NCBI GenBank assembly: GCA_024643485.1
Contig: JAHEMU010000119.1
Coordinates: 1 to 7,712 of the forward strand
From: Cytophagales bacterium
GTDB taxonomy: Bacteria; Bacteroidota; Bacteroidia; Cytophagales; Cyclobacteriaceae
Direction of reading: 5' to 3'
DNA: 7,712 nucleotides
Shown: one piece after another, positions 1 to 6,319 of the stretch
Layout of the letters: every line of letters begins with the position of its first letter
Position numbering within the stretch: position 1 is the stretch's first letter
Notes under the pieces: generated by a model
Told to the model about the DNA's origin: nothing
Database searches by the model: none
The model's input: the letters and a program-made list of their open reading frames with translations, nothing else
Translations under genes and position numbers: made by a program

Positions 1-398
1 TGTAACGCTTGGGGCTTCTTATAGTGGATATTTAGTATTCGAAATGGTAAATTTCTCATTAAAGGCACCAAAAAATTTGCAATAAATTGATGTCCGTCAA
101 TTAATTTTAATACTGGTTTGAAAATCTTTCTAGGACTACCGCATAGTATTGAAATTCTTCATTTCCTTACCCTTACTCATTTTGATTTAAACAGAAGTAC
201 TGCCATCCATTCGATGTATGTTCGAGTTTGGTCGCATCTATAGGTACTATTCAAATTAAAATGATCCCTTTCATAAATCAGAAAAAAAACGATAAAATAG
301 TTAGGTTTTAATAAATGAAATGTGTTCCTAGGAAACCCAATTCCCCTTCCCACAGTTCAATTAAAAAGTTTTTGGCATAAAAGTCAAAAATACCCTTG

Positions 399-416
399 AA
401 ATTAAGTACTTAATTT
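399..416. repeat. 18-bp perfect palindrome, possible operator
   Basis: AAATTAAGTACTTAATTT reads identically on both strands, and symmetry stops at the next base on each side. It lies about 70 nt upstream of the -33 element of the predicted TPR-gene promoter. A dimeric regulator could bind such a site. However, the sequence is nearly all A and T, where palindromes arise by chance more easily, and no second copy was noticed in the window. The regulatory role is inference only. Confidence 0.3.
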
Positions 417-488
417 ATTTAAGCGAATACAAGTGTTTTTATTTGTAATCTATCTTCAAAAATCAATAAATTGTGAGGGGGGCGGGGC

Positions 489-519
489 TTGTCGCTCAAT
501 ACAAGAAACAGTATATTTG
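489..519 (+). promoter_or_regulatory. Bacteroidota-type promoter for the TPR gene
   Basis: TTG at 489-491, a 20-nt spacer and TATATTTG at 512-519 match the Bacteroidota primary-sigma pattern (TTG at -33, TAnnTTTG at -7) with appropriate spacing. Transcription would begin near 523. That is just upstream of the ATG at 527 and the ATG at 539, and downstream of the in-frame GTG at 473. The box therefore helps to choose the gene start and implies a leader of only about 4 or 16 nt. The transcription start itself is inferred. Confidence 0.6.
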
Positions 520-526
520 TCTGAAA

Positions 527-1651
527 ATGAATATTACCATGACAAGAATATTTTTGCCAATTTTTCTTTTTTGTTCCATTTTTTCATTTGCCCAAGACGG
601 CAATGCACTCTATCAAACAGCGATAAAAAAACTGGAAAAATCTGATTTTAATGGGGCTAAAAAAGACCTTTCAACGGTTATTTCAAACGACCCTAAAAAC
701 ATTTCAGCTTATATTAAAAGAGGGGAAGTAAGAATTTCTTTGGCAGATTACTACGGTGCAATTGGTGATTTAAATTTTGCAGCGGAACTTGATTCAAATC
801 GAGCGGATGTTTACAATTTTAGAGGTTATGCAAAATATAATTTGGGTGATGACGAAGGGGCGATTGAGGATTATAATCATGCAATTATTAAGGACCCAAC
901 TTTGGTAGATGCCTATACAAACCGTGGTTTCGCACTTTATAACTTAGAGGATTTGGAATCTTCTTATTTTGATTTTACCAAAGCACTCGAGTTGGATCCG
1001 AACAATCCTGATAAATATTTTAATCGAGCGGTAGTTAAGGCAGAACTTGGAGAGTATATCAGCGCGATTGATGATTATAGTAAAAGTATTTCATTAAATG
1101 CCAAAGATCCGGAAACGTATAATTTTAGAGGAGTCGCGTATTACAGTGTGGGAAAACTAGAAAATGCAATAAAAGATTATGATACCGCCATCAAATTAGA
1201 CCCCTCCAACCCGGTTTTTTATGAAAACCGTGCGTTGGCAAAATCGATGAAGGAGGATTATGAAGGGGCATTAGCGGATTATAGTAAATCGATACAGTTA
1301 TTTCCGGACGACCCAGATATTTTTAATCTAAGAGCTGTGGTTTACTATAACATGGCGAATTATGATAAGGCCATTGACGATTATAATAGTGCCCTAGAGT
1401 TAGATGAATTTAATCCGATTTATTATGAAAATCGCGCGCTTGCTAAAACGGATCTTCAAGATTATGATGGAGCTTTAAAAGATTATAATATTGCGATAGA
1501 TTTATTCCCAAGTGACCCTGATACCTATTACAATAGAGGTTTAGTGAAACTCCTGATGGGAAATAAATACGATGGTTGCCTGGATTTAAATACCGCACGG
1601 GATTTGGGTTCTGAGGAAGTTATTTCGGATATCAATAAAAACTGTAAATAA
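527..1651 (+). CDS. Secreted TPR-repeat protein
   Basis: This is a 374-residue protein made almost wholly of 34-residue tetratricopeptide repeats, helical scaffolds for protein-protein contacts; its partner is unknown. A signal peptide is visible: a short basic start, a hydrophobic stretch rich in Phe, Ile and Leu, then Ser-Phe-Ala before Gln-Asp-Gly, so export to the periplasm or envelope is likely. About ten repeats follow from roughly residue 24, each with the Tyr/Asn/Arg-Gly or Arg-Ala and Ala-Ile-x-Asp-Tyr pattern. The last is followed by a short cap ending near Asn-Cys-Lys. Repeats 6-7 (1109-1312) and 8-9 (1313-1516) resemble each other as pairs. The frame extends upstream to a GTG at 473, but that lies upstream of the predicted transcription start. 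ATG 527 or ATG 539 is preferred, and 539 gives the more typical signal peptide. The next gene starts 34 nt downstream with no terminator visible between, so co-transcription is possible. The family is certain; the role is not known. Confidence 0.88.
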   Translation: MNITMTRIFLPIFLFCSIFSFAQDGNALYQTAIKKLEKSDFNGAKKDLSTVISNDPKNISAYIKRGEVRISLADYYGAIGDLNFAAELDSNRADVYNFRGYAKYNLGDDEGAIEDYNHAIIKDPTLVDAYTNRGFALYNLEDLESSYFDFTKALELDPNNPDKYFNRAVVKAELGEYISAIDDYSKSISLNAKDPETYNFRGVAYYSVGKLENAIKDYDTAIKLDPSNPVFYENRALAKSMKEDYEGALADYSKSIQLFPDDPDIFNLRAVVYYNMANYDKAIDDYNSALELDEFNPIYYENRALAKTDLQDYDGALKDYNIAIDLFPSDPDTYYNRGLVKLLMGNKYDGCLDLNTARDLGSEEVISDINKNCK

Positions 1652-1685
1652 TAAGTACTCTGCCGGGTCCTTTAAACCTTCCTAA

Positions 1686-2732
1686 ATGAAAGATTTAGTC
1701 ATTTATAGCCTTTCAGCGTTTATCATAAGCACTTTATTATTTCCTTTATTTATAAGGATGCTGAAAAGGTGGGACCTTTACGACCCAAGAGATGCACATA
1801 AAATTCACGACAGGGATGTCCCAACATTAGGAGGAATTGCAGTTGTACTTAGCGGAATTTTAATTATCTTTTTTTACATGCCTTGGGAGGTAATCAGTGA
1901 ATTTAAATTTCTGATCGGATCTTTATTTATCATGTTTGTTGCCGGACTTCGGGATGATATTTTACCGCTAACTCCGTGGGTAAAAATTGTAGGTCAGCTA
2001 ATCCCCTGTATTATAGTATTCTTTACATTCGACATTCAATTGAACTCCTTTTATTCACTTTGGGATATTTCGATTCATTGGTTGCCTGCACTTTTGCTCA
2101 CTTGCTTTACTATTATCATCATCACCAATAGTTTTAATTTAATTGATGGCATTGATGGTCTTGCAGGTTCACTTTCAATCATCTCATTGAGTGTATTTGC
2201 GGTGGAATTGCATTTAAGTGGCAATGAAAATTTCAGTTATTTAATAGCAGCATTTATTGGAGCTCAACTTGGATTTTTAATTTTTAATTGGGCTCCGGCA
2301 AAAATATTTATGGGTGATACAGGGGCCCTGTTCTATGGATTTCTTTTGTCATGTGCGGCAATTATTTTTATAAACTCAAATTACCACCATCCAAATTCTT
2401 CCTTTTCCGGAACCGTAGCAACTGCGATGTGTTTTCTTGGTGTGCCTTTGTTTGATACCTTCCGAATTATTTTACATCGAATAAAATCCGGAAGATCACC
2501 CCTTTCGGCTGACCAGGATCACATTCATCATATGCTGTTGAAACTCGGATTGAACCATTCTCAGATCACCTTATCTTTTGTCTCTGTGCAGATTTTAGTT
2601 GTTGCGATGGCCTATTTAGCAAAAGGTTTAAACGATTGGATTCTGTTTATAATGTTAGGAATCTTATATTTTGGACTTTTATATTGGATAAAAAGCAAAC
2701 TAAAAGCCAAGGCAAAGAAAGCCGGGGTTTAG
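1686..2732 (+). CDS. WecA/MraY-family undecaprenyl-phosphate sugar-1-phosphate transferase
   Basis: This 348-residue polytopic inner-membrane enzyme is expected to transfer a sugar-1-phosphate, typically GlcNAc-1-P from UDP-GlcNAc, to undecaprenyl phosphate. That is the first step of O-antigen, capsule or other lipid-linked glycan synthesis. About eleven hydrophobic segments can be seen. Family signatures in order are His-Lys-x-His (38-41) with Val-Pro-Thr-Leu-Gly-Gly (45-50), the Asp-Asp pair of GLRDD (87-91), NLIDGIDGLAG (151-161), FMGDTGALFYGF (208-219) and the cytoplasmic DHIHH stretch (278-282). The last is typical of the WecA/TagO branch rather than MraY. Ala stands where many members have Ser after Asp-Thr-Gly. 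The sugar specificity cannot be read from sequence, so no symbol is assigned; wecA or tagO are the closest names. No Shine-Dalgarno site precedes the ATG. The last ten codons and stop overlap the end of cysQ on the other strand. Confidence 0.9.
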   Translation: MKDLVIYSLSAFIISTLLFPLFIRMLKRWDLYDPRDAHKIHDRDVPTLGGIAVVLSGILIIFFYMPWEVISEFKFLIGSLFIMFVAGLRDDILPLTPWVKIVGQLIPCIIVFFTFDIQLNSFYSLWDISIHWLPALLLTCFTIIIITNSFNLIDGIDGLAGSLSIISLSVFAVELHLSGNENFSYLIAAFIGAQLGFLIFNWAPAKIFMGDTGALFYGFLLSCAAIIFINSNYHHPNSSFSGTVATAMCFLGVPLFDTFRIILHRIKSGRSPLSADQDHIHHMLLKLGLNHSQITLSFVSVQILVVAMAYLAKGLNDWILFIMLGILYFGLLYWIKSKLKAKAKKAGV

Positions 2733-3461
2733 TAAGTTCTCCTTGTTATAATAGAATCGCTCTTCTTCAGTATTACCGCGATATACTTTCCCGCCAGCCG
2801 CTTCCAGTATAGCCTGACCTGCGGCAGTATCCCACTCCATCGTTGGACCGTGGCGGTAGTACAAATCTGCAGAACCGTCGGCCACTGCACAAAACTTTAA
2901 TGAGCTACCTCTAGAGATGTCCTTTGTTACTTTATAATGATTAAGCACTCCCTCTTCTTCTTCTGACGCATGAGACCTACTCCTCACTGCTATTCTGTTT
3001 TCAGCGGATTTGCTTATAGAAATGGTTGCCTTCTGTCCGTTTTCAGTTTTTGTAGCAACACCTTCGAATGCAGAAAATAACACATCGGTTACAGGGACAT
3101 AAATTACCCCAGCAATTGGATATTTTCCTTTCATAAGGGCGATATTGACAGTAAATTCGCCATTTCTGCGAATAAATTCCTTTGTTCCATCTAAAGGATC
3201 TACCAACCAGAATAAATCGTAATCTTTTCGCATTTCATAAGGAAGGTGTTTGCCTTCTTCCGAAATTATTGGAATTTCAGGATAGTGTAATTTTAGCTTT
3301 TCCATTATCACCTCATGAGATCGTTGATCGGCCAGAGTTAAAGGCGAGTCATCTGCTTTGGTATCAATTTGAGAAAAAAGAGTTTCATTATTATATACCT
3401 CAAGTATAGCATGCCCCGCTTCAATTGCGATCTGTTCAATTATATCTGCTGAAATGTTCAT
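2700..3461 (-). CDS. cysQ: 3'(2'),5'-bisphosphate nucleotidase CysQ
   Basis: This 253-residue cytoplasmic Mg-dependent phosphatase hydrolyses 3'-phosphoadenosine 5'-phosphate (PAP) to AMP, and can also act on PAPS. It thereby prevents PAP from inhibiting PAPS-using enzymes. It belongs to the inositol-monophosphatase fold family. Visible metal- and substrate-binding motifs are DSPLTLAD (38-45), SEEG (67-70), VDPLDGTKEFI (87-97) and EWDTAAGQAIL (209-219). The Thr-Lys-Glu-Phe after Asp-Gly favours the CysQ branch over inositol monophosphatase. The C-terminal NKENLLNPGF (239-248) also fits CysQ, and the length is close to that of E. coli CysQ (about 246). It is divergent from cysC across 64 nt, and converges on the WecA-type gene with a 33-nt overlap, so the two genes share no separate terminator. 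The neighbouring cysC, cysD and cysN agree with the assignment. No good promoter box was found for this strand. Confidence 0.93.
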   Translation of the reverse strand: MNISADIIEQIAIEAGHAILEVYNNETLFSQIDTKADDSPLTLADQRSHEVIMEKLKLHYPEIPIISEEGKHLPYEMRKDYDLFWLVDPLDGTKEFIRRNGEFTVNIALMKGKYPIAGVIYVPVTDVLFSAFEGVATKTENGQKATISISKSAENRIAVRSRSHASEEEEGVLNHYKVTKDISRGSSLKFCAVADGSADLYYRHGPTMEWDTAAGQAILEAAGGKVYRGNTEEERFYYNKENLLNPGFLCLGF

Positions 3462-3485
3462 TTTATAGAATTTTATGGCACGAAG

Positions 3486-3517
3486 TTAAATATTTCCATC
3501 AATCATTCGTAGTTTTG
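3486..3517 (+). promoter_or_regulatory. Probable promoter of the cysC-cysD-cysN operon
   Basis: TAGTTTTG at 3510-3517 matches the TAnnTTTG -7 box. A poor -33 match (TTA at 3486-3488, preceded by G) lies 21 nt upstream. Transcription would start near 3521, leaving a leader of about 5 nt before the cysC ATG at 3526. The box sits in the only sizeable gap before the operon, which supports it; the weak -33 element lowers confidence. No riboswitch fits in so short a leader. Confidence 0.5.
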
Positions 3518-3525
3518 CGCGGATT

Positions 3526-4116
3526 ATGGAAAATATTCACCCAATTTTCAATACGATTCTCTCCGGCAAAGACAAGGAAAATTTACTTGGCCAACGGGGA
3601 TTAGTGATATGGATGGTAGGGTTATCGGGAAGTGGAAAAAGCACACTTGCCAGATCACTCGAAAAAGAATTGCACAACAGTGGAATTCTAACCACCCTAC
3701 TTGATGGCGATAATTTGAGAACAGGGATTAATAATAATCTGGGGTTTACTGAGAACGACCGCACCGAAAATATAAGGAGGGCCGCTGAAGTGTCAAAATT
3801 ATTTGTACAGAATGGAATTGTTACCATCTGTAGCTTGATCAGCCCGACGGAAGAAATTAGAAAAATGGCAAAAGAGATATTGGGAAGCCATTATTTCGAA
3901 GTGTTTATTGAATGTCCATTAGAAATTTGCGAACAGCGCGATGTTAAAGGGTTGTACGCGAAGGCACGTAAGGGATTAATTCCTAACTTTACGGGGATTG
4001 ACTCTCCCTTTGAACCACCGAAAAATGCAAATTTGGTAGTTAATACCGCTGCAGGTTCTGAATCGGAGTCATTAAAATTGTTAATTGAAACTATTTTACC
4101 ATTGGTAAAAGCTTAA
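3526..4116 (+). CDS. cysC: Adenylyl-sulfate kinase CysC
   Basis: This 196-residue cytoplasmic enzyme phosphorylates the 3'-hydroxyl of APS with ATP to give PAPS, the second step of sulfate activation. The Walker A loop is GLSGSGKST (32-40). The DGDNLR motif (60-65) and FTENDRTENIRR (74-85) contact APS. ISP (105-107) carries Ser106, aligned by motif with the serine phosphorylated in E. coli CysC. KGLYAKAR (141-148) and FTGIDSPFEPP (155-165) complete the family signature. The length is normal, and it is a free-standing kinase, not fused to CysN. It is the first gene of a plus-strand run and is separated from cysD by only 6 nt, so co-transcription is nearly certain. A CysC implies PAPS as the product. 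PAPS is used either by a PAPS reductase or by sulfotransferases, neither of which is in view. Confidence 0.96.
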   Translation: MENIHPIFNTILSGKDKENLLGQRGLVIWMVGLSGSGKSTLARSLEKELHNSGILTTLLDGDNLRTGINNNLGFTENDRTENIRRAAEVSKLFVQNGIVTICSLISPTEEIRKMAKEILGSHYFEVFIECPLEICEQRDVKGLYAKARKGLIPNFTGIDSPFEPPKNANLVVNTAAGSESESLKLLIETILPLVKA

Positions 4117-4122
4117 TACTAT

Positions 4123-5028
4123 ATGAGAACATATTCGTTAACTCACTTAAAAGAATTAGAGGCAGAAGCCATTTACATTTTGCGTGAAGTGGCGGCACAA
4201 TTTGAAAATCCTGCATTGCTGTTTAGCGGTGGAAAGGATTCAATTGTTGTAGCGCATTTGGCTAAAAAGGCCTTTTTTCCAGCTAAAATTCCCTTCCCAT
4301 TGGTTCATATCGATACCGGCCATAATTTTCCGGAAACGATAGAATTCAGGGACAAATATGTGAAGGAAATAGGAGCAGAGCTTCTTGTAGGTTCCGTTCA
4401 ACAGAGCATAGATGAAGGGAAGGCCATCGAGGAAAAAGGTTATAATGCCAGTAGAAATATGCTTCAAACCGTTACGCTATTGGATACCATTGAAAAGTAC
4501 AAATTTGATGCTTGTATGGGTGGCGCACGTCGTGACGAAGAAAAAGCTCGTGCTAAAGAGCGATTTTTCTCTCATCGAGATGAATTTGGTCAATGGGACC
4601 CTAAAAATCAACGACCAGAACTTTGGAATATATTCAATGGAAAGAAAAACATGGGAGAACATTTCCGTGTCTTTCCAATAAGTAACTGGACTGAAATGGA
4701 TATTTGGCAATATATTCTAGCTGAGAGTATTGATTTGCCTGTTCTTTATTTTGCCCATGAGCGAGAGGTGTTTAAGCGTGATGGAGTGTATATGGCCGTT
4801 AATGAACATATGAAACTAAAGCCTGAAGAATCGATTGAAAAAATTGTGATTCGGTTTAGAACCATTGGGGATATGACTTGTACAGGCGCTACTTTGTCGG
4901 AAGCAAACACATTAAATGATATTATCGAAGAGGTGTCCGCTTCCAGAATTACGGAGAGAGGAACTCGTTCAGATGATAAAAGGTCGGAAGCCGCTATGGA
5001 AGACCGTAAAAAAGAAGGCTATTTTTAA
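4123..5028 (+). CDS. cysD: Sulfate adenylyltransferase subunit 2 (CysD)
   Basis: This 301-residue protein is the catalytic subunit of the heteromeric ATP sulfurylase. It joins sulfate to AMP from ATP, forming APS and pyrophosphate, with the reaction driven by GTP hydrolysis on CysN. It is a PP-loop ATP pyrophosphatase: SGGKDS lies at 35-40, followed by HIDTGHNFPET (62-72). GGARRDEEKARAKER (133-147), FPISNWTEMDIW (184-195) and RFRTIGDMTCTG (244-255) are typical of CysD. The C-terminal ERGTRSDDK (278-286) to KKEGYF (296-301) is also characteristic. Length agrees with E. coli CysD (302), so the protein looks complete. It sits between cysC (6 nt before) and cysN (24 nt after), and no Shine-Dalgarno site precedes the start. 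Confidence 0.97.
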   Translation: MRTYSLTHLKELEAEAIYILREVAAQFENPALLFSGGKDSIVVAHLAKKAFFPAKIPFPLVHIDTGHNFPETIEFRDKYVKEIGAELLVGSVQQSIDEGKAIEEKGYNASRNMLQTVTLLDTIEKYKFDACMGGARRDEEKARAKERFFSHRDEFGQWDPKNQRPELWNIFNGKKNMGEHFRVFPISNWTEMDIWQYILAESIDLPVLYFAHEREVFKRDGVYMAVNEHMKLKPEESIEKIVIRFRTIGDMTCTGATLSEANTLNDIIEEVSASRITERGTRSDDKRSEAAMEDRKKEGYF

Positions 5029-5052
5029 CATTCAGTTGCAGATTATATTAGC

Positions 5053-6315
5053 ATGAAAAAAGGATATTTAGATATGGAGTTACTTCGATTCACCACAGCT
5101 GGTTCGGTGGACGATGGTAAAAGCACCTTAATTGGACGACTCCTATACGATTCAAAGTCAATTTTTGAAGATCAATATCAGGCGATCGAAGAAACTTCAA
5201 GGCGCCGGGGAGATGAAAATATAAATTTGGCGTTATTAACAGATGGTCTACGTTCCGAACGAGAGCAAGGAATTACCATCGATGTTGCCTATCGATATTT
5301 CGCTACTCCAAAACGAAAGTTTATCATAGCAGATACTCCGGGCCATATTCAGTATACCCGAAATATGGTAACAGGCGCATCAACTGCCAATGTAGCGTTG
5401 GTGCTAATTGATGCTAGAAGAGGGGTTTTAGAACAAACGCATCGACATACCTTTATTGCCTCATTACTCGGTATTCCACACATCGTTTTTTGCGTAAATA
5501 AAATGGATTTGGTGGATTATTCGGAAGAGCGATTTCTTGAAATCCAAGATGAGGTGGAAGCATTTTCTGCAAAATTGGATGTGCATGATATTCGATTTTT
5601 ACCCATTAGTGCGTTAAAAGGCGATAATATTGTAACCAAATCTGCGAATATGGATTGGTACCAAGGTGGGACATTACTGCATTTATTGGAAACCATTCAT
5701 ATTGGTAGTGATTACAATCATATCGACTGTCGTTTTCCGGTTCAGTATGTAGTTCGCCCTCATTCGGATAAATTTCACGATTATCGCGGATATGCAGGAA
5801 GAATTGCTGGAGGAGTTTGGAAACAAGGCGACGAGGTAGTGGTCCTTCCTTCTGGTTTCAGTAGTAAAATCAAATCGATTGTTACGCATGATGGAGATGT
5901 TGAGGAGGCTTTTGCTCCGATGTCAGTTTCTATCACACTAGAAAATGAAATAGACATTAGCCGCGGTGATATGTTGGTTCGCCCAAATAATCAGCCTCAT
6001 GTAGGCCAGGATATCGATATCATGTTATGTTGGTTCAATGAAAGAAATTTAGTGCCGAATGGAAAATACGCGATAAAGCATACTACCAATGATGCGCGCT
6101 GTTTAATAAAAAACATTCAATATAAAGTGGATATCAACACCCTACACAGGCTAGAAGACGATAAAGTGATAGGTATGAATGATATTGCAAGAGTAACATT
6201 GAGAACTACCAAGCCATTGTTTTACGATCGTTATCAACGAAATAGAATTACAGGAAGTGTGATTCTAATTGATGAAGCGACAAATGAAACAGTTGGTGCA
6301 GGAATGATTATTTAA
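5053..6315 (+). CDS. cysN: Sulfate adenylyltransferase subunit 1, GTPase (CysN)
   Basis: This 420-residue translation-factor-like GTPase partners CysD, and its GTP hydrolysis drives APS synthesis. G-domain motifs are all present: P-loop GSVDDGKST (17-25), the switch-I region EQGITIDVAYRYF (71-83), DTPGH (94-98), NKMD (149-152) and SAL (186-188). Two beta-barrel domains follow from about residue 225, ending in GSVILIDEATNETVGAGMI (401-419). It is shorter than E. coli CysN (475) and has no C-terminal APS-kinase domain, in keeping with the separate cysC upstream. An in-frame ATG seven codons later (Met8) is an alternative start. EF-Tu, EF-G and other translation GTPases were considered, but the Ser-Val-Asp-Asp P-loop and the adjacent cysD settle the call. 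Only 4 nt separate its stop from pheS. Confidence 0.96.
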   Translation: MKKGYLDMELLRFTTAGSVDDGKSTLIGRLLYDSKSIFEDQYQAIEETSRRRGDENINLALLTDGLRSEREQGITIDVAYRYFATPKRKFIIADTPGHIQYTRNMVTGASTANVALVLIDARRGVLEQTHRHTFIASLLGIPHIVFCVNKMDLVDYSEERFLEIQDEVEAFSAKLDVHDIRFLPISALKGDNIVTKSANMDWYQGGTLLHLLETIHIGSDYNHIDCRFPVQYVVRPHSDKFHDYRGYAGRIAGGVWKQGDEVVVLPSGFSSKIKSIVTHDGDVEEAFAPMSVSITLENEIDISRGDMLVRPNNQPHVGQDIDIMLCWFNERNLVPNGKYAIKHTTNDARCLIKNIQYKVDINTLHRLEDDKVIGMNDIARVTLRTTKPLFYDRYQRNRITGSVILIDEATNETVGAGMII

Positions 6316-6319
6316 GGAT

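Larger units (their letters stand above)
1..526. other. Leading region without a convincing gene
   Basis: No reading frame here is long or protein-like enough to call. All plus-strand frames are interrupted often. One plus frame runs from the left edge (position 2) to a TAA at 83-85, 27 codons; it could be the tail of an upstream gene, but it has no recognisable motif. One minus frame is open from 158 to the left edge (at least 52 codons, with an ATG at 59-57), also unrecognised. The two overlap, so at most one is likely real. The rest is A+T-rich and holds an 18-bp palindrome, a 10-bp palindrome (TTCCTAGGAA, 325-334), a G-rich tract and the promoter of the TPR gene. I see no terminator-like hairpin followed by a T run. 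Confidence 0.55.

Noticed and set aside
2..85. Plus-strand 27-codon frame ending in TAA at 83-85, possible tail of an upstream gene
   Set aside because: Too short to judge and without a motif. It overlaps the open minus-strand frame, and neither is clearly better.
1..158. Minus-strand frame open to the left edge (at least 52 codons)
   Set aside because: No recognisable family, no promoter at a suitable distance, and stops in the same frame directly upstream. It may be a 5' fragment or a decayed gene, but the evidence is too thin to list as a CDS.
181..300. Transposase-like fragments spread over several minus-strand frames
   Set aside because: Short peptide stretches looked suggestive, but they need several frameshifts and stops to be joined and no inverted repeats bracket them. 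Chance is the simpler explanation.
473..526. GTG at 473 as the start of the TPR protein
   Set aside because: It would place 18 polar residues before the signal peptide, and the predicted promoter and transcription start (489-523) lie inside this stretch. ATG 527 or 539 fits better.
1652..1685. Terminator between the TPR gene and the WecA-type gene
   Set aside because: The 34-nt gap contains no stable inverted repeat followed by a T run.
3182..3409. Plus-strand frame inside cysQ, and similar frames antisense or out of frame within cysC (3537-3827), cysD (4240-4710), cysN (5683-5889) and pheS (7063-7263)
   Set aside because: Each lies wholly inside a well-supported conserved gene, has no family motif, and has composition expected of a shadow frame.
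3462..3525. Promoter for cysQ on the minus strand (TAACTTCG, 3488-3481)
   Set aside because: One mismatch in the -7 box, and the only TTG upstream is too close (11-nt spacer). cysQ must have a promoter, but it cannot be placed with confidence.
5053..6315. Bifunctional CysNC fusion
   Set aside because: The protein ends right after the second beta-barrel domain with no second P-loop. The APS kinase is encoded separately upstream.
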